Below, in pieces: positions 23,256 through 30,798 of a DNA stretch of 33,400 bases (the stretch's first letter is position 1; each line of letters begins with the position of its first letter). The stretch spans positions 1-33,400 of the forward strand of contig JANZYW010000017.1 of the NCBI GenBank assembly GCA_026413325.1, written 5' to 3'. The position numbers and the translations under genes are program-made. The DNA comes from Bacteroidia bacterium (GTDB lineage Bacteria > Bacteroidota > Bacteroidia > SpSt-205). The notes below the pieces were generated by a model. The model ran no database searches and was not told where the DNA came from. It saw only the letters and a program-made list of their open reading frames with translations.

Positions 23256-24422
23256 CTACCACACACGAACTACAAATCCTTTTAGATATTCCCCTTGTGG
23301 ATGATAAAGGTCTATCGGGTGATCGGGGGGAGCGTGAAGAAAATGTAGGATTTGTATCGTCCGTCCAGTGTCAGTGGCGGCTTGATAGAGCATATCGCGG
23401 AATAAGGCAGGGGTCATGTGGGCCGAGCAAGAAAAGGTAAAAAGTAGCCCCCCTACAGGAAGGGCTCGCAGGGCTCTTCGATTGATTTCTCGATAGCCTC
23501 TTATGGCTTGAGGGAGGGTATCTTGATGATGGGTAAAAGCAGGAGGATCTAAGACCAGTATATCCCATTTCCCCGGCTCTATCTGCTTCAAGGCGTCGAA
23601 GGCATCGCTCACCCATAGGGTATGAGCGACATTAGATAAGCCATTTAATTGCAGATTCTTCTCTATGAGAGCGGCAGGTTCGGGCATGATCTCTACTGAG
23701 AGAATCTCCTGAGCCCTCCCAGCCGCTGCATAGACAGTGAAGCCCCCTGTATACGCAAAAAAATTGGCTACCTTTTTTCCAGCGGAGTACTCTCGTAGGA
23801 GTTGGCGGTTTTGTCGTTGGTCGAGGAAGAAACCAGTTTTTTGGCCGGTGGGGATAGAAACCGAGAATTTGAGCCCGTTTTCCTCGAGGATGACTTCTGG
23901 GATAGGCTCTCCCCATATCCATTCAGAATCAGTCAGATGCTCTCTGCGCAGGTATACACTTTTGATGGGAAGCTTTTCTGTGAGGAAACGGAGTAGGGCA
24001 GGACGGAGGCGTTCTGCACCAGGCGTTCGAAGCTGGATGACTGCCACGGAGTCGTAAATATCGACGATGATCCCTGGCGTTTGGTCTCCTTCGCTGTTGA
24101 GGAGGCGATATCCAGTAGTGAGTCGCAGGTCAGGTAGGCTTTGCCTCAGGGTGAGAGCTCTTTGGAAGCGTTCTTGCCAGAAACGCTCATTTGGAGTGAT
24201 TTTAGTCGTTTCCCATGAAAATACCCGACAGCGAATGGGACTTTGCGGGTCCCAGTGGCCATATGCTACGGGATTGCCGTGTTCATCACAGATACATACG
24301 GTATCCCCTGCCTCTGCTATCGAATCTGGACTGAACGCCCCAGAAAAAAGCCATGGATGCCGCTGCTGCCTGATTTTCTCAGCTTTACCGGGTCGTAGCC
24401 GAACACGAGGGGTGCGCGTCAT
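23256..24422 (-). CDS. RlmI-like class I SAM-dependent rRNA (cytosine-C5) methyltransferase
   Basis: A 388-residue enzyme resembling 23S rRNA m5C methyltransferases of the RlmI/YccW type. A PUA domain lies at the N-terminus (about 1-75; RVRLRPGKAEKIRQQRHPWLFSGA). A central domain has NSEGDQTPGIIVDIYDSVAV. The SAM-binding core has GKKVANFFAYTGGFTVYAA and DILVLDPPAF, and a catalytic-type cysteine sits in TFSCSAHM. The ATG at 24422 (MTRTPRVRLRPG) is preferred over an in-frame TTG three codons upstream. It ends 15-16 bases upstream of the longer murQ frame, and 111 bp separate it from comB. Confidence 0.92.
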   Translation of the reverse strand: MTRTPRVRLRPGKAEKIRQQRHPWLFSGAFSPDSIAEAGDTVCICDEHGNPVAYGHWDPQSPIRCRVFSWETTKITPNERFWQERFQRALTLRQSLPDLRLTTGYRLLNSEGDQTPGIIVDIYDSVAVIQLRTPGAERLRPALLRFLTEKLPIKSVYLRREHLTDSEWIWGEPIPEVILEENGLKFSVSIPTGQKTGFFLDQRQNRQLLREYSAGKKVANFFAYTGGFTVYAAAGRAQEILSVEIMPEPAALIEKNLQLNGLSNVAHTLWVSDAFDALKQIEPGKWDILVLDPPAFTHHQDTLPQAIRGYREINRRALRALPVGGLLFTFSCSAHMTPALFRDMLYQAATDTGRTIQILHFLHAPPDHPIDLYHPQGEYLKGFVVRVW

Positions 24423-24532
24423 GGAAGGCAAGTAAAATGCACAGGAAATAGAGGCATTCAGCTAATCCCCTCCCATAAAGGAAAGGAGAGAGGAACGGCG
24501 AAACGATCTTCTGATTCGTAAAGGGGAGCAAG

Positions 24533-25261
24533 CTACGCTTGTACTGCAAGAAGGTTGACTAACGCCCCTGATTGATAGTAAGGGAGGACGGGGTGTAGAT
24601 CCCTCCGCAAGCTGTATTTTACATCTCGCTGCATTCCCAGTTCTACCAACCTGTCAAAGTGAGCAGAATGTTCCAGGTAGTACTTTTTTCGATGGTCGGC
24701 CATTTGGTACAGACTCATAGCGATGAGGGTAGCATCATCGTTTACTCGGAAGTGCCCTTCTAACTCAGTGGCAACCGCTCCAGCAAATAGGGTGTCCTCT
24801 AAGTTCACATGATCCTTCCAGCCTGAGCAGACCAGTAGGACGGGTTCTTCTTGGATTCGGAGCCAGTTCACGAGGGTAGACATGTTGACGAAGGCACCTG
24901 CGACGATCTTTTTTGCGTGGCGTACAGCCCATAGCGCACGTGTTCCATTCGTGGTGGTGAAAGCTAATTTTTTGCCCTGCAAGTCGGCCTCTAAAAAGTC
25001 GTAGGGGGAGTTGCCAAAATCGAAGCCTGTTACTTTTTCCGCCCCCCTTTCTGCGGCTGTGAGGTAACCTTCTCGCTTGAGGCTTCGACAAGCCCGAAGT
25101 GAAGGGACAGGTCGGATTTCCGTGACTCCTCTATCCAGTGCCACGCAGAAACTGGTCGTGGCCCGTAGGATGTCGATGACTACCACGATGTAATCCCCTA
25201 CTTTGAAAGTAGGTATCAGTGCTGTAGACAAGCATACTCGAACCAACGGACGAAATCTCAT
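24533..25261 (-). CDS. comB: ComB family 2-phosphosulfolactate phosphatase
   Basis: A 242-residue Mg-dependent phosphatase family that in methanogens converts 2-phosphosulfolactate to sulfolactate for coenzyme M. Family motifs are clear: VVVIDILRATTSFCVALDRG, then AERGAEKVTGFDFGNSPYDF, then FTTTNGTRALWAV, then VLLVCSGWKDHVNLEDTLFAGA. No ComA, ComC or other coenzyme M gene is present, so the role in this bacterium is unknown. A link to sulfonate or sulfonolipid metabolism is only a guess. The start overlaps the gcvT stop as ATGA (25258-25261), so it is translationally coupled to gcvT. Confidence 0.92.
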   Translation of the reverse strand: MRFRPLVRVCLSTALIPTFKVGDYIVVVIDILRATTSFCVALDRGVTEIRPVPSLRACRSLKREGYLTAAERGAEKVTGFDFGNSPYDFLEADLQGKKLAFTTTNGTRALWAVRHAKKIVAGAFVNMSTLVNWLRIQEEPVLLVCSGWKDHVNLEDTLFAGAVATELEGHFRVNDDATLIAMSLYQMADHRKKYYLEHSAHFDRLVELGMQRDVKYSLRRDLHPVLPYYQSGALVNLLAVQA

Positions 25262-26382
25262 AGGCGAGCTTTGAGGCGTTGGGTGAGGGATGTCTCTGAT
25301 ACGAAGGGGGGACGGGTAATGCGAAGAGGGGTCAGCTGTCCTCGGATAGAGATATACACCGTGTCTCCGAGTTGGTACGTAGGGGGGAGGTAGCCTAATG
25401 CGATGCCCCGTTGCAGTGTAGGTCCGAGGGAGCCAGAAGTGATCCGTCCGATTTCTTCTCCCTTTTCATTCAGAAGAGGCATCGCATTTCGGGGGAGCAC
25501 ACGAGCGGATTCACTTAGTAGGCCTACCAGTTTCCGGCGGAGTCCTTCCTGTTTCTGCGCTTGGAGAGCGGAGCGCCCGATAAAGTCTCCCTTTTCCAGT
25601 TTCACAGCCCAGCCGGCCCCCGCTTCTAAGGGGGTTGTACTTTCATCTATATCGGTACCACAGAGGAGATAGCCCATTTCCAGGCGCAGGGTATTTCTTG
25701 CAGCTAAACCAGCTGGGGATGCCTTCAAGGAGCCTCTCTCAGCCTGGAGGATAGCCCAAAGTTGGGGGCCATATTCTTTGCGAACGAAAAGCTCATAAGT
25801 CCATTCTCCTGTGTAACCCGTCGTTGCGACAAGGACTTCCATACCTGCCACAGAAAGTTTTTGACAGCTGTAGTAAGGCATAGCCTCGATAGCTGTCCTG
25901 TCCGTGTGCATACCCAGTAGGTCTGTACTGGCAGGTCCCGAAAGTGCGATAAGAACTGTTTCCTCAGAGATGTCCTGGAGTGATACGCCCGTGGGTGGAA
26001 GGTTTTCTCTTAGCCACTCGCGATCCCGAGTTGTATTTGCTGCATTGACCACTAGGAGAAATAGTTCTGACTCCAGTTGGTAGAGGATTAGATCGTCGAT
26101 GATACCTCCTTGGGGGTTGAGTAGGAACGTATACTGGGCTCGTCCTGGGGTGAGTTTCGCCAGATCATTGGTGAGCACAGACTGCAGAAACTCCGCAGCT
26201 TTGGGCCCCCTCACCAGAAATTCTCCCATGTGGGAGAGGTCAAAAAGGCCGGCTTGTTGTCGTACGGCATGATGCTCTGCTAACTCGCTTTTGTACCGCA
26301 GAGGCATCTCCCACCCCCCGAAAGCCGTCAAATGGGCACCTAGCTCTCGATGTTTTTCTAAAAGAGGAGTTACTTTTAGCAC
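25258..26382 (-). CDS. gcvT: Glycine cleavage system T protein (aminomethyltransferase)
   Basis: Transfers the methylene group from aminomethyl-lipoyl GcvH to tetrahydrofolate. It has 374 residues. The N-terminal fold includes AHLTAFGGWEMPLRY, then HHAVRQQAGLFDLSHMGEF, and GGIIDDLILY with the folate-site aspartate D96/D97; the C-terminal domain has GLAARNTLRLEMGY and GAGWAVKLEKGDFIG. The frame begins at GTG 26400, but a perfect -7 box (TACCTTTG, 26387-26394) lies inside those first codons, so I choose the GTG at 26382 (MLKVTPLLEKH), which also matches usual family N-termini. gcvH and gcvP are elsewhere. Confidence 0.95.
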   Translation of the reverse strand: MLKVTPLLEKHRELGAHLTAFGGWEMPLRYKSELAEHHAVRQQAGLFDLSHMGEFLVRGPKAAEFLQSVLTNDLAKLTPGRAQYTFLLNPQGGIIDDLILYQLESELFLLVVNAANTTRDREWLRENLPPTGVSLQDISEETVLIALSGPASTDLLGMHTDRTAIEAMPYYSCQKLSVAGMEVLVATTGYTGEWTYELFVRKEYGPQLWAILQAERGSLKASPAGLAARNTLRLEMGYLLCGTDIDESTTPLEAGAGWAVKLEKGDFIGRSALQAQKQEGLRRKLVGLLSESARVLPRNAMPLLNEKGEEIGRITSGSLGPTLQRGIALGYLPPTYQLGDTVYISIRGQLTPLRITRPPFVSETSLTQRLKARL

Positions 26383-26386
26383 TACG

Positions 26387-26394
26387 CAAAGGTA
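26387..26394 (-). promoter_or_regulatory. -7 box (TACCTTTG) for gcvT
   Basis: An exact TAnnTTTG match on the minus strand, ending 4 bases before the GTG at 26382. It predicts a leaderless gcvT-comB mRNA. It lies only 8 bp from the divergent -7 box at 26403-26410. Confidence 0.6.
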
Positions 26395-26402
26395 CGACAC
26401 CG

Positions 26403-26410
26403 TATATTTG
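26403..26410 (+). promoter_or_regulatory. -7 box (TATATTTG) for the WecA-like gene
   Basis: An exact TAnnTTTG match on the plus strand, 22 bases before the ATG at 26433. No TTG box about 20 bases upstream. Its polymerase footprint would overlap that of the gcvT promoter. Confidence 0.5.
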
Positions 26411-26432
26411 TTCGTGCTCGAAACAGTTTGCT

Positions 26433-27452
26433 ATGGCATTTGTGCTTGTGGCCCTTGGCTCGCTCCTCTCTGTATGGGTATGGAACGAAATTTTTCTGCG
26501 GTTTGCTCGACGGTTAGGGGCTCTCAGCCAGGGCATTCCTAATCAGAGACGATGGGATAGTCGACGCAAACCTATCATAGGAGGTATCGGTTTTTTCGTA
26601 GTGGCGCTGGGCTTAGCTGCGTGGCGGCCGGCGGATCTCCCTGTTTCTCATGCGCTTCTGGCAGGGGCAGTGGTGGCTTTTCTTACCGGATTAGCGGATG
26701 ATGCATTCGTCTCTGTACCGCATATCAAGCTGCTGGGCCAGTTAGCTGCAGCTACGGTAGCCCTCGCATTAGAAGCACCCCGCCTCGAACTGGGCAACCC
26801 TATTGCCTCCTTTTCTTTGACGCTTTTTTGGTATGTGGCCGTAATGAATGCCTTCAACATGATGGACAACATGGATGGCATTTCAGGCAGTCTGGCCTTT
26901 TCTATGCTGATAGGGACTCCGTGGCTACTTCCGCAAAGTCCGCATGTTTTCCTCTACGTTGGCCTGGCAGGAGCCATACTCGCTTTTTTGTATCGAAATT
27001 GGCATCCTTCTCACTTGTATATGGGGGACAATGGAAGCCAGTTCTTGGGTTTCGTCCTCGCCTACTGGGGTACAGAAGTATGGGAGGCCCGTTTTGTTCT
27101 TTCTCCCTGGGCCAATCTGTTTGGGTTGATCAGTCTTTTTGCGCTTTTGGCTGGGGATACCTTTTGGGTAATTCTCTCCCGTCTGGTGCGGGGTGTTAGC
27201 CCTTTCAATGGAGGTACGGACCACCTGACGCACCGTCTGGCTCAGCGAGGGTGGCCTGTCCGATGGATATCGCTGAGCATTTTGGGCGGGCAAGCTACCC
27301 TCACTCTCCTCTCTATTTTCTCCGGAGGCCATGAGCAGTATGAGTGGCTCCAGATCCTTGTCATCGCAGCTGTTGGAGGAGGTATTGGTTTCGTTCACCT
27401 GCGGCATATGCGGTCTGCTCTTCGTTTGGCTCGAATGAGACAGACAGTGTGA
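26433..27452 (+). CDS. Polyprenyl-phosphate HexNAc-1-phosphate transferase (MraY/WecA family)
   Basis: A 339-residue integral membrane enzyme that loads a sugar-1-phosphate onto undecaprenyl phosphate, the first step of a surface glycan. There are roughly ten membrane helices. Conserved cytosolic motifs are GLADD (86-90), the catalytic NAFNMMDNMDG (139-149), HLYMGDNGSQFLGF (194-207) and NGGTDHLTHRL near 257-267. The last motif fits the WecA/TagO branch rather than MraY. The stop overlaps the GTG start of the following glycosyltransferase, which probably adds a later sugar to the same lipid carrier. Confidence 0.92.
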   Translation: MAFVLVALGSLLSVWVWNEIFLRFARRLGALSQGIPNQRRWDSRRKPIIGGIGFFVVALGLAAWRPADLPVSHALLAGAVVAFLTGLADDAFVSVPHIKLLGQLAAATVALALEAPRLELGNPIASFSLTLFWYVAVMNAFNMMDNMDGISGSLAFSMLIGTPWLLPQSPHVFLYVGLAGAILAFLYRNWHPSHLYMGDNGSQFLGFVLAYWGTEVWEARFVLSPWANLFGLISLFALLAGDTFWVILSRLVRGVSPFNGGTDHLTHRLAQRGWPVRWISLSILGGQATLTLLSIFSGGHEQYEWLQILVIAAVGGGIGFVHLRHMRSALRLARMRQTV

Positions 27453-28615
27453 GGATTCTCTACTGGCAATATTTTTTTACTCCCCCCGGTGGGTGGGGAA
27501 ATCGAAGAAGCTATGATTTGGCTCGTTTTTGGCGTCAGGCAGGGCACCAGGTATGGATAGTCGCGGGAGGTACGTACTTTCCCCCTTCCCTTGTGCGGAG
27601 ACTGGGAAAGCGTCGCTGTTTCCGGACGAAAGAAGGGATAGTCATCGTGTATTATCCTGCTGTATATCATCAAGGACAGGCTTTCTGGCGGAGGGTGAGG
27701 AGTCTGGTAGTTTTTTCCTTGTGGAGCTTGTACATTCTCTGGCGTTTGCGAAAAGTGGTCTATTTTCTGATTGCTGCGGTCCCTCCCCCTTCCTTGCCCT
27801 TTTTAGCTGCATTCTACAAACGGTTCTTTCGTCACCCGTTTGCGGTGGAGCTGTATGATGCATGGCCGCTTGTGCCTGAGGCGGTGGGGGTGGTTCCGGC
27901 ATTTCTGCGGGGAGCACTACGTAAATTGAGCTACTGGAGCTATAACCAGGCAGACGTGATTCTGGCGCTGTCACCGGGCATTTCTCAAGCCCTCTGCCTG
28001 CCCCGGGCCTATTTGAGCTATAATGGGACTCGTCCCGAGCTATTTTACCGGCGGAAGCCTCCTGCTTTCTTACCCTTTCGAATCATCTATGCGGGTACCC
28101 TTGGGTGGGTAAACTATCTGGATTTCCTGATAGAAGTAGCAAATAGGCTTCGGGAGTATTCTGCGATAGAATTTTGGGTAATAGGAGAGGGAGGGGAGAA
28201 AGCCAAGGTCGTCGAAAAGGCAGCTCATTTGCCAGCCCTTCATTTTTTTCCCGCTGTCCCAGTAGAAGAGGTTCCCTATTGGCTTTCTGAAGCGCATATC
28301 GGGGTCTCTACCGTGCGTCCAGTAGACGTGTTGTCTACTAATAGTGCAAATAAATTTTATGATTATCTTGCCAACGGACTGGTTGTGGGTATCAACTATG
28401 GGGGATGGCAAGCGGAGCTACTGAGGCGGGAGAAATGTGGTTTTAGCTCTTCGGATGTGGATTCTTTTTGTAGGAAGATTTTACATTACTACTGGCACAG
28501 GAGAGAGTGGGAGTATGCCTCTGCTCGTGCCCGGTTGGTAGCAGAGAGACTGTTCGATAGGCGTATTCTTGCGAGGCAGATCATAGAGCTGCTTTCTCCA
28601 TTCTCGTGTACTTGA
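27449..28615 (+). CDS. Glycosyltransferase, GT4-like (GT-B fold)
   Basis: A 388-residue GT-B glycosyltransferase. It opens VRILYWQYFFTPPGGWGNRRSYDLARFWRQAGH, the usual N-terminal pattern with a glycine-rich acceptor loop. DVILALSPGISQAL and the donor-domain start FRIIYAGTLGWVNYLDFLIE follow, then the sugar-nucleotide site ANKFYDYLANGLVVGINYGG. I place the start at GTG 27449, overlapping the upstream stop as GTGA. The frame is open 35 codons further up to ATG 27344, but that part overlaps the WecA-like gene and is not protein-like. No membrane helices are certain. Sugar specificity is unknown; context suggests surface polysaccharide. Confidence 0.92.
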   Translation: MRILYWQYFFTPPGGWGNRRSYDLARFWRQAGHQVWIVAGGTYFPPSLVRRLGKRRCFRTKEGIVIVYYPAVYHQGQAFWRRVRSLVVFSLWSLYILWRLRKVVYFLIAAVPPPSLPFLAAFYKRFFRHPFAVELYDAWPLVPEAVGVVPAFLRGALRKLSYWSYNQADVILALSPGISQALCLPRAYLSYNGTRPELFYRRKPPAFLPFRIIYAGTLGWVNYLDFLIEVANRLREYSAIEFWVIGEGGEKAKVVEKAAHLPALHFFPAVPVEEVPYWLSEAHIGVSTVRPVDVLSTNSANKFYDYLANGLVVGINYGGWQAELLRREKCGFSSSDVDSFCRKILHYYWHRREWEYASARARLVAERLFDRRILARQIIELLSPFSCT

Positions 28616-28625
28616 GAGAGGGCGT

Positions 28626-28633
28626 TACCTTCG
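28626..28633 (+). promoter_or_regulatory. -7-like box (TACCTTCG) for the PurF-like gene
   Basis: One mismatch to TAnnTTTG; it ends 6 bases before the ATG at 28640, matching the spacing seen for the aminopeptidase and the small membrane protein genes. Confidence 0.45.
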
Positions 28634-28639
28634 CGGCGT

Positions 28640-30490
28640 ATGTGTGGTGTGGTGTGGGTGCGACTTTTGCGTCCACTGGATGACTATCCCTCCCCCGTGT
28701 GGGGCCTTCGGCACGTTTCTTTACTTCTCCAGAAACAGCGCAATAGAGGTCAGGATGGTGCAGGGCTGCTGACCTATAAGGCCCGAGTTGCTGCTGGTAG
28801 CCCTTATTTTTACAGAAAGCGCTTGATTGCGCCTCGTCCTCCCTGGAAATTCCTGCTTGAAGAGATATGGCAAGAATGGGAGCTCCACCAGCGGGAAGGA
28901 AAACATCCGTACGCTTTTCCTTTCGTAGGAGAGGCTTACTTAGGCCACCTGCGGTATGGCACTTTCGGGGGGTACACGCTCGAAGAAACCCATCCGGTCA
29001 TTCGACAGAGTAGCTGGCCTTCTCGCTCTTTGGTGATTGCAGGGAACTTCAATCTCACGAATGCGCAGGAGCTTTTTCAGCGGCTTGTAGCGATGGGGCA
29101 GCACCCCCTTTTCCGAAGTGATACCTATACGATACTCGAGCGGATGGGTCACTTTCTGGACGAGTATGTCGAGAAGCTTTATCAAGAAGCCAAGGAAAAC
29201 GGACTGGATAAAGCAGAAGCTTCGTCCTATATCACGGAGCACTTCCCTATGGTAGAATGGCTGGCCCGCAGTGCGCGACGGTGGGATGGGGGGTATGTGA
29301 TTGCAGGTTTACTCGGAAATGGCTGGGGGTTCGTCATGCGAGACCCTCTCGGTATCCGACCTGCTTATTATCTCGTAACCGAAGAGGTGATCGCGATGGC
29401 TTCTGAAGCCGCTGCGCTGCACAATGTGTTTGGAGTCTCTCCGACGTATGTCAAAGAAATTCCGCCTGGACATGCTCTCACTGTGTCTCCTTCGGGCTCT
29501 TGGCAGGTGCTCCCTTTCTCTGAGCCTGCCCAGAAACCTACCCGATGTGCTTTCGAACGAATCTACTTCTCGAGGGGTAACTCTCCTCATATCTATGGAG
29601 AACGCAAAGCTCTTGGAGCTTTGCTTGCCGCCGAAATAGCTCGATTTCTTGACTATCGTTTCGATAACGTAATATTCACTTACATTCCCAATACCTCACA
29701 AGCAGCCTTCTGGGGACTCTTGAAGGAACTGGAGAATATTCTCATCCTTCGCCAGTACAAACGCATCCAACGAGAACGGCTCAGTGAAGAGCAGCTCCGA
29801 GAAGTGCTTCAGCAGCGCATCCGGGCAGAATACCTGGTGTGGAAGGATACCCAGAGCCGTACTTTCATTTCTGCTCCTGAGCTTCGCTCAGAAATGTCTC
29901 GGTATGTCTATGATGTGATTTACCACGTGGTTCGCCCAGGAGAAGATACATTGGTATGCTTAGATGACTCTATCGTACGGGGTACTACCTTACGCCAGAC
30001 GCTTCTTCAGACGTTAGCTCGTCTCCAACCTGCTCAACTTATCGTTGCCTCTTCGGCACCTCAGATACGGTACCCCGATTTTTATGGGATTGATATGGCT
30101 ACCTTAGGGGATCTAATCGCTTTCCAAGCTGCAGTTCAGCTCCTGCGAGAATACCGACTAGAGGAAGTACTTTCTCATACTTATGAGCTGTGCAAGCGGG
30201 CAGAGGGGACAGAGGAGTTTGCCTCCGTAAACTATGTCAAAGCCATTTATGCTCCTTTTACAGAAGCACAAATCGCAGCAAAAATAGCTGAGTTAGTCAG
30301 GCCTCCTGAGCTTTCGTGTCCGCTAACGCTCATTTTCCAACCCGTGGAAAACCTTCCTAAAGCCCTTCCCAACCATCGGGGAGATTGGTATTTCACTGGT
30401 ACATACCCCACTCCGGGGGGATACATGCAGGTCAATCGGGCTTTTATGCAATACTACGAAGGGCAGACACACAGGAGGGCTTATGAATGA
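28640..30490 (+). CDS. Amidophosphoribosyltransferase paralogue (Bacteroidota long PurF-like type)
   Basis: A 616-residue fusion of a class II glutamine amidotransferase and a phosphoribosyltransferase. The N-terminal nucleophile is Cys2 (MCGVVW). RNRGQDGAG and HLRYGTFGGY are glutaminase motifs. The usual NGNLTN is replaced by AGNFNLTN, as I recall for the longer Bacteroidota paralogue. The PRPP-binding loop DDSIVRGTT is intact at 442-450. It is longer than housekeeping PurF (about 470-510) through inserts around the glutaminase core and an extended C-terminus, so it may be a second copy with a separate role rather than the purine-pathway enzyme. A -7-like box ends 6 bases before the ATG. Confidence 0.9.
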   Translation: MCGVVWVRLLRPLDDYPSPVWGLRHVSLLLQKQRNRGQDGAGLLTYKARVAAGSPYFYRKRLIAPRPPWKFLLEEIWQEWELHQREGKHPYAFPFVGEAYLGHLRYGTFGGYTLEETHPVIRQSSWPSRSLVIAGNFNLTNAQELFQRLVAMGQHPLFRSDTYTILERMGHFLDEYVEKLYQEAKENGLDKAEASSYITEHFPMVEWLARSARRWDGGYVIAGLLGNGWGFVMRDPLGIRPAYYLVTEEVIAMASEAAALHNVFGVSPTYVKEIPPGHALTVSPSGSWQVLPFSEPAQKPTRCAFERIYFSRGNSPHIYGERKALGALLAAEIARFLDYRFDNVIFTYIPNTSQAAFWGLLKELENILILRQYKRIQRERLSEEQLREVLQQRIRAEYLVWKDTQSRTFISAPELRSEMSRYVYDVIYHVVRPGEDTLVCLDDSIVRGTTLRQTLLQTLARLQPAQLIVASSAPQIRYPDFYGIDMATLGDLIAFQAAVQLLREYRLEEVLSHTYELCKRAEGTEEFASVNYVKAIYAPFTEAQIAAKIAELVRPPELSCPLTLIFQPVENLPKALPNHRGDWYFTGTYPTPGGYMQVNRAFMQYYEGQTHRRAYE

Positions 30491-30784
30491 TTCTCTCTTT
30501 CCTTTCAGCCTACATCCGACCCCTCCTGGTAGCTAACGGGGTCTCGAAGGGCAGAAATATAGTGCAGCTATTCAGGAGGAGAAGCTTCTTTGCCCTCAGA
30601 ACTGGTTACCCTATCCATCGGGGAGCTCTCAGCATAGCTTCCGTCCCTCTTCGATTCTTTAGTCTTATGAGGCTTTTTGTTTTGTATCACCCGTCACCGC
30701 TTTCTACGGCGGTATAGAAAGATGCATAAAGTTACCTAAGAAGAATAGCCATACATAAGGGTAGCTTACTTGAACTAATCCTTC
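30491..30784. other. Intergenic stretch without a supported gene; holds an inverted repeat and an interrupted short frame
   Basis: About 300 bp. ATG 30483 overlaps the PurF-like stop and opens 17 codons to TAA (30534-30536). The same frame then runs 41 further codons with protein-like content to TAG (30660-30662), possibly a decayed small gene. A different frame from 30487 stays open for 76 codons but reads as an arginine/hydrophobic mix with no support. CTTTCTA (30700-30706) and TAGAAAG (30715-30721) form a 7-bp inverted repeat with an 8-base loop, without a T-tract after it. Confidence 0.4.
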
Positions 30785-30792
30785 TACCTTTG
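30785..30792 (+). promoter_or_regulatory. -7 box (TACCTTTG) for the small membrane protein gene
   Basis: An exact TAnnTTTG match ending 6 bases before the ATG at 30799, so the mRNA is probably leaderless. A TTG lies only 12 bases upstream, too close for a standard -33 box. It excludes the in-frame TTG at 30790, which is part of the box. Confidence 0.6.
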
Positions 30793-30798
30793 CAAGTT

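Noticed and set aside
27344-27448. N-terminal extension of the GT4 glycosyltransferase from ATG 27344
   Set aside because: It overlaps the conserved WecA-like gene by 105 bases and reads MAPDPCHRSCWRRYWF, unlike any glycosyltransferase start. GTG 27449 overlaps the upstream stop and fits the family opening.
30487-30717. 76-codon plus-strand open frame after the PurF-like gene
   Set aside because: Only the ATGA overlap favours it. The translation is an arginine/hydrophobic mix with no recognisable pattern, and another frame in the same stretch looks at least as protein-like.
30700-30721. Inverted repeat as intrinsic terminator of the PurF-like gene
   Set aside because: It has a 7-bp AT-rich stem and no T-tract on either strand, so it does not meet terminator criteria; kept only as a noted repeat.
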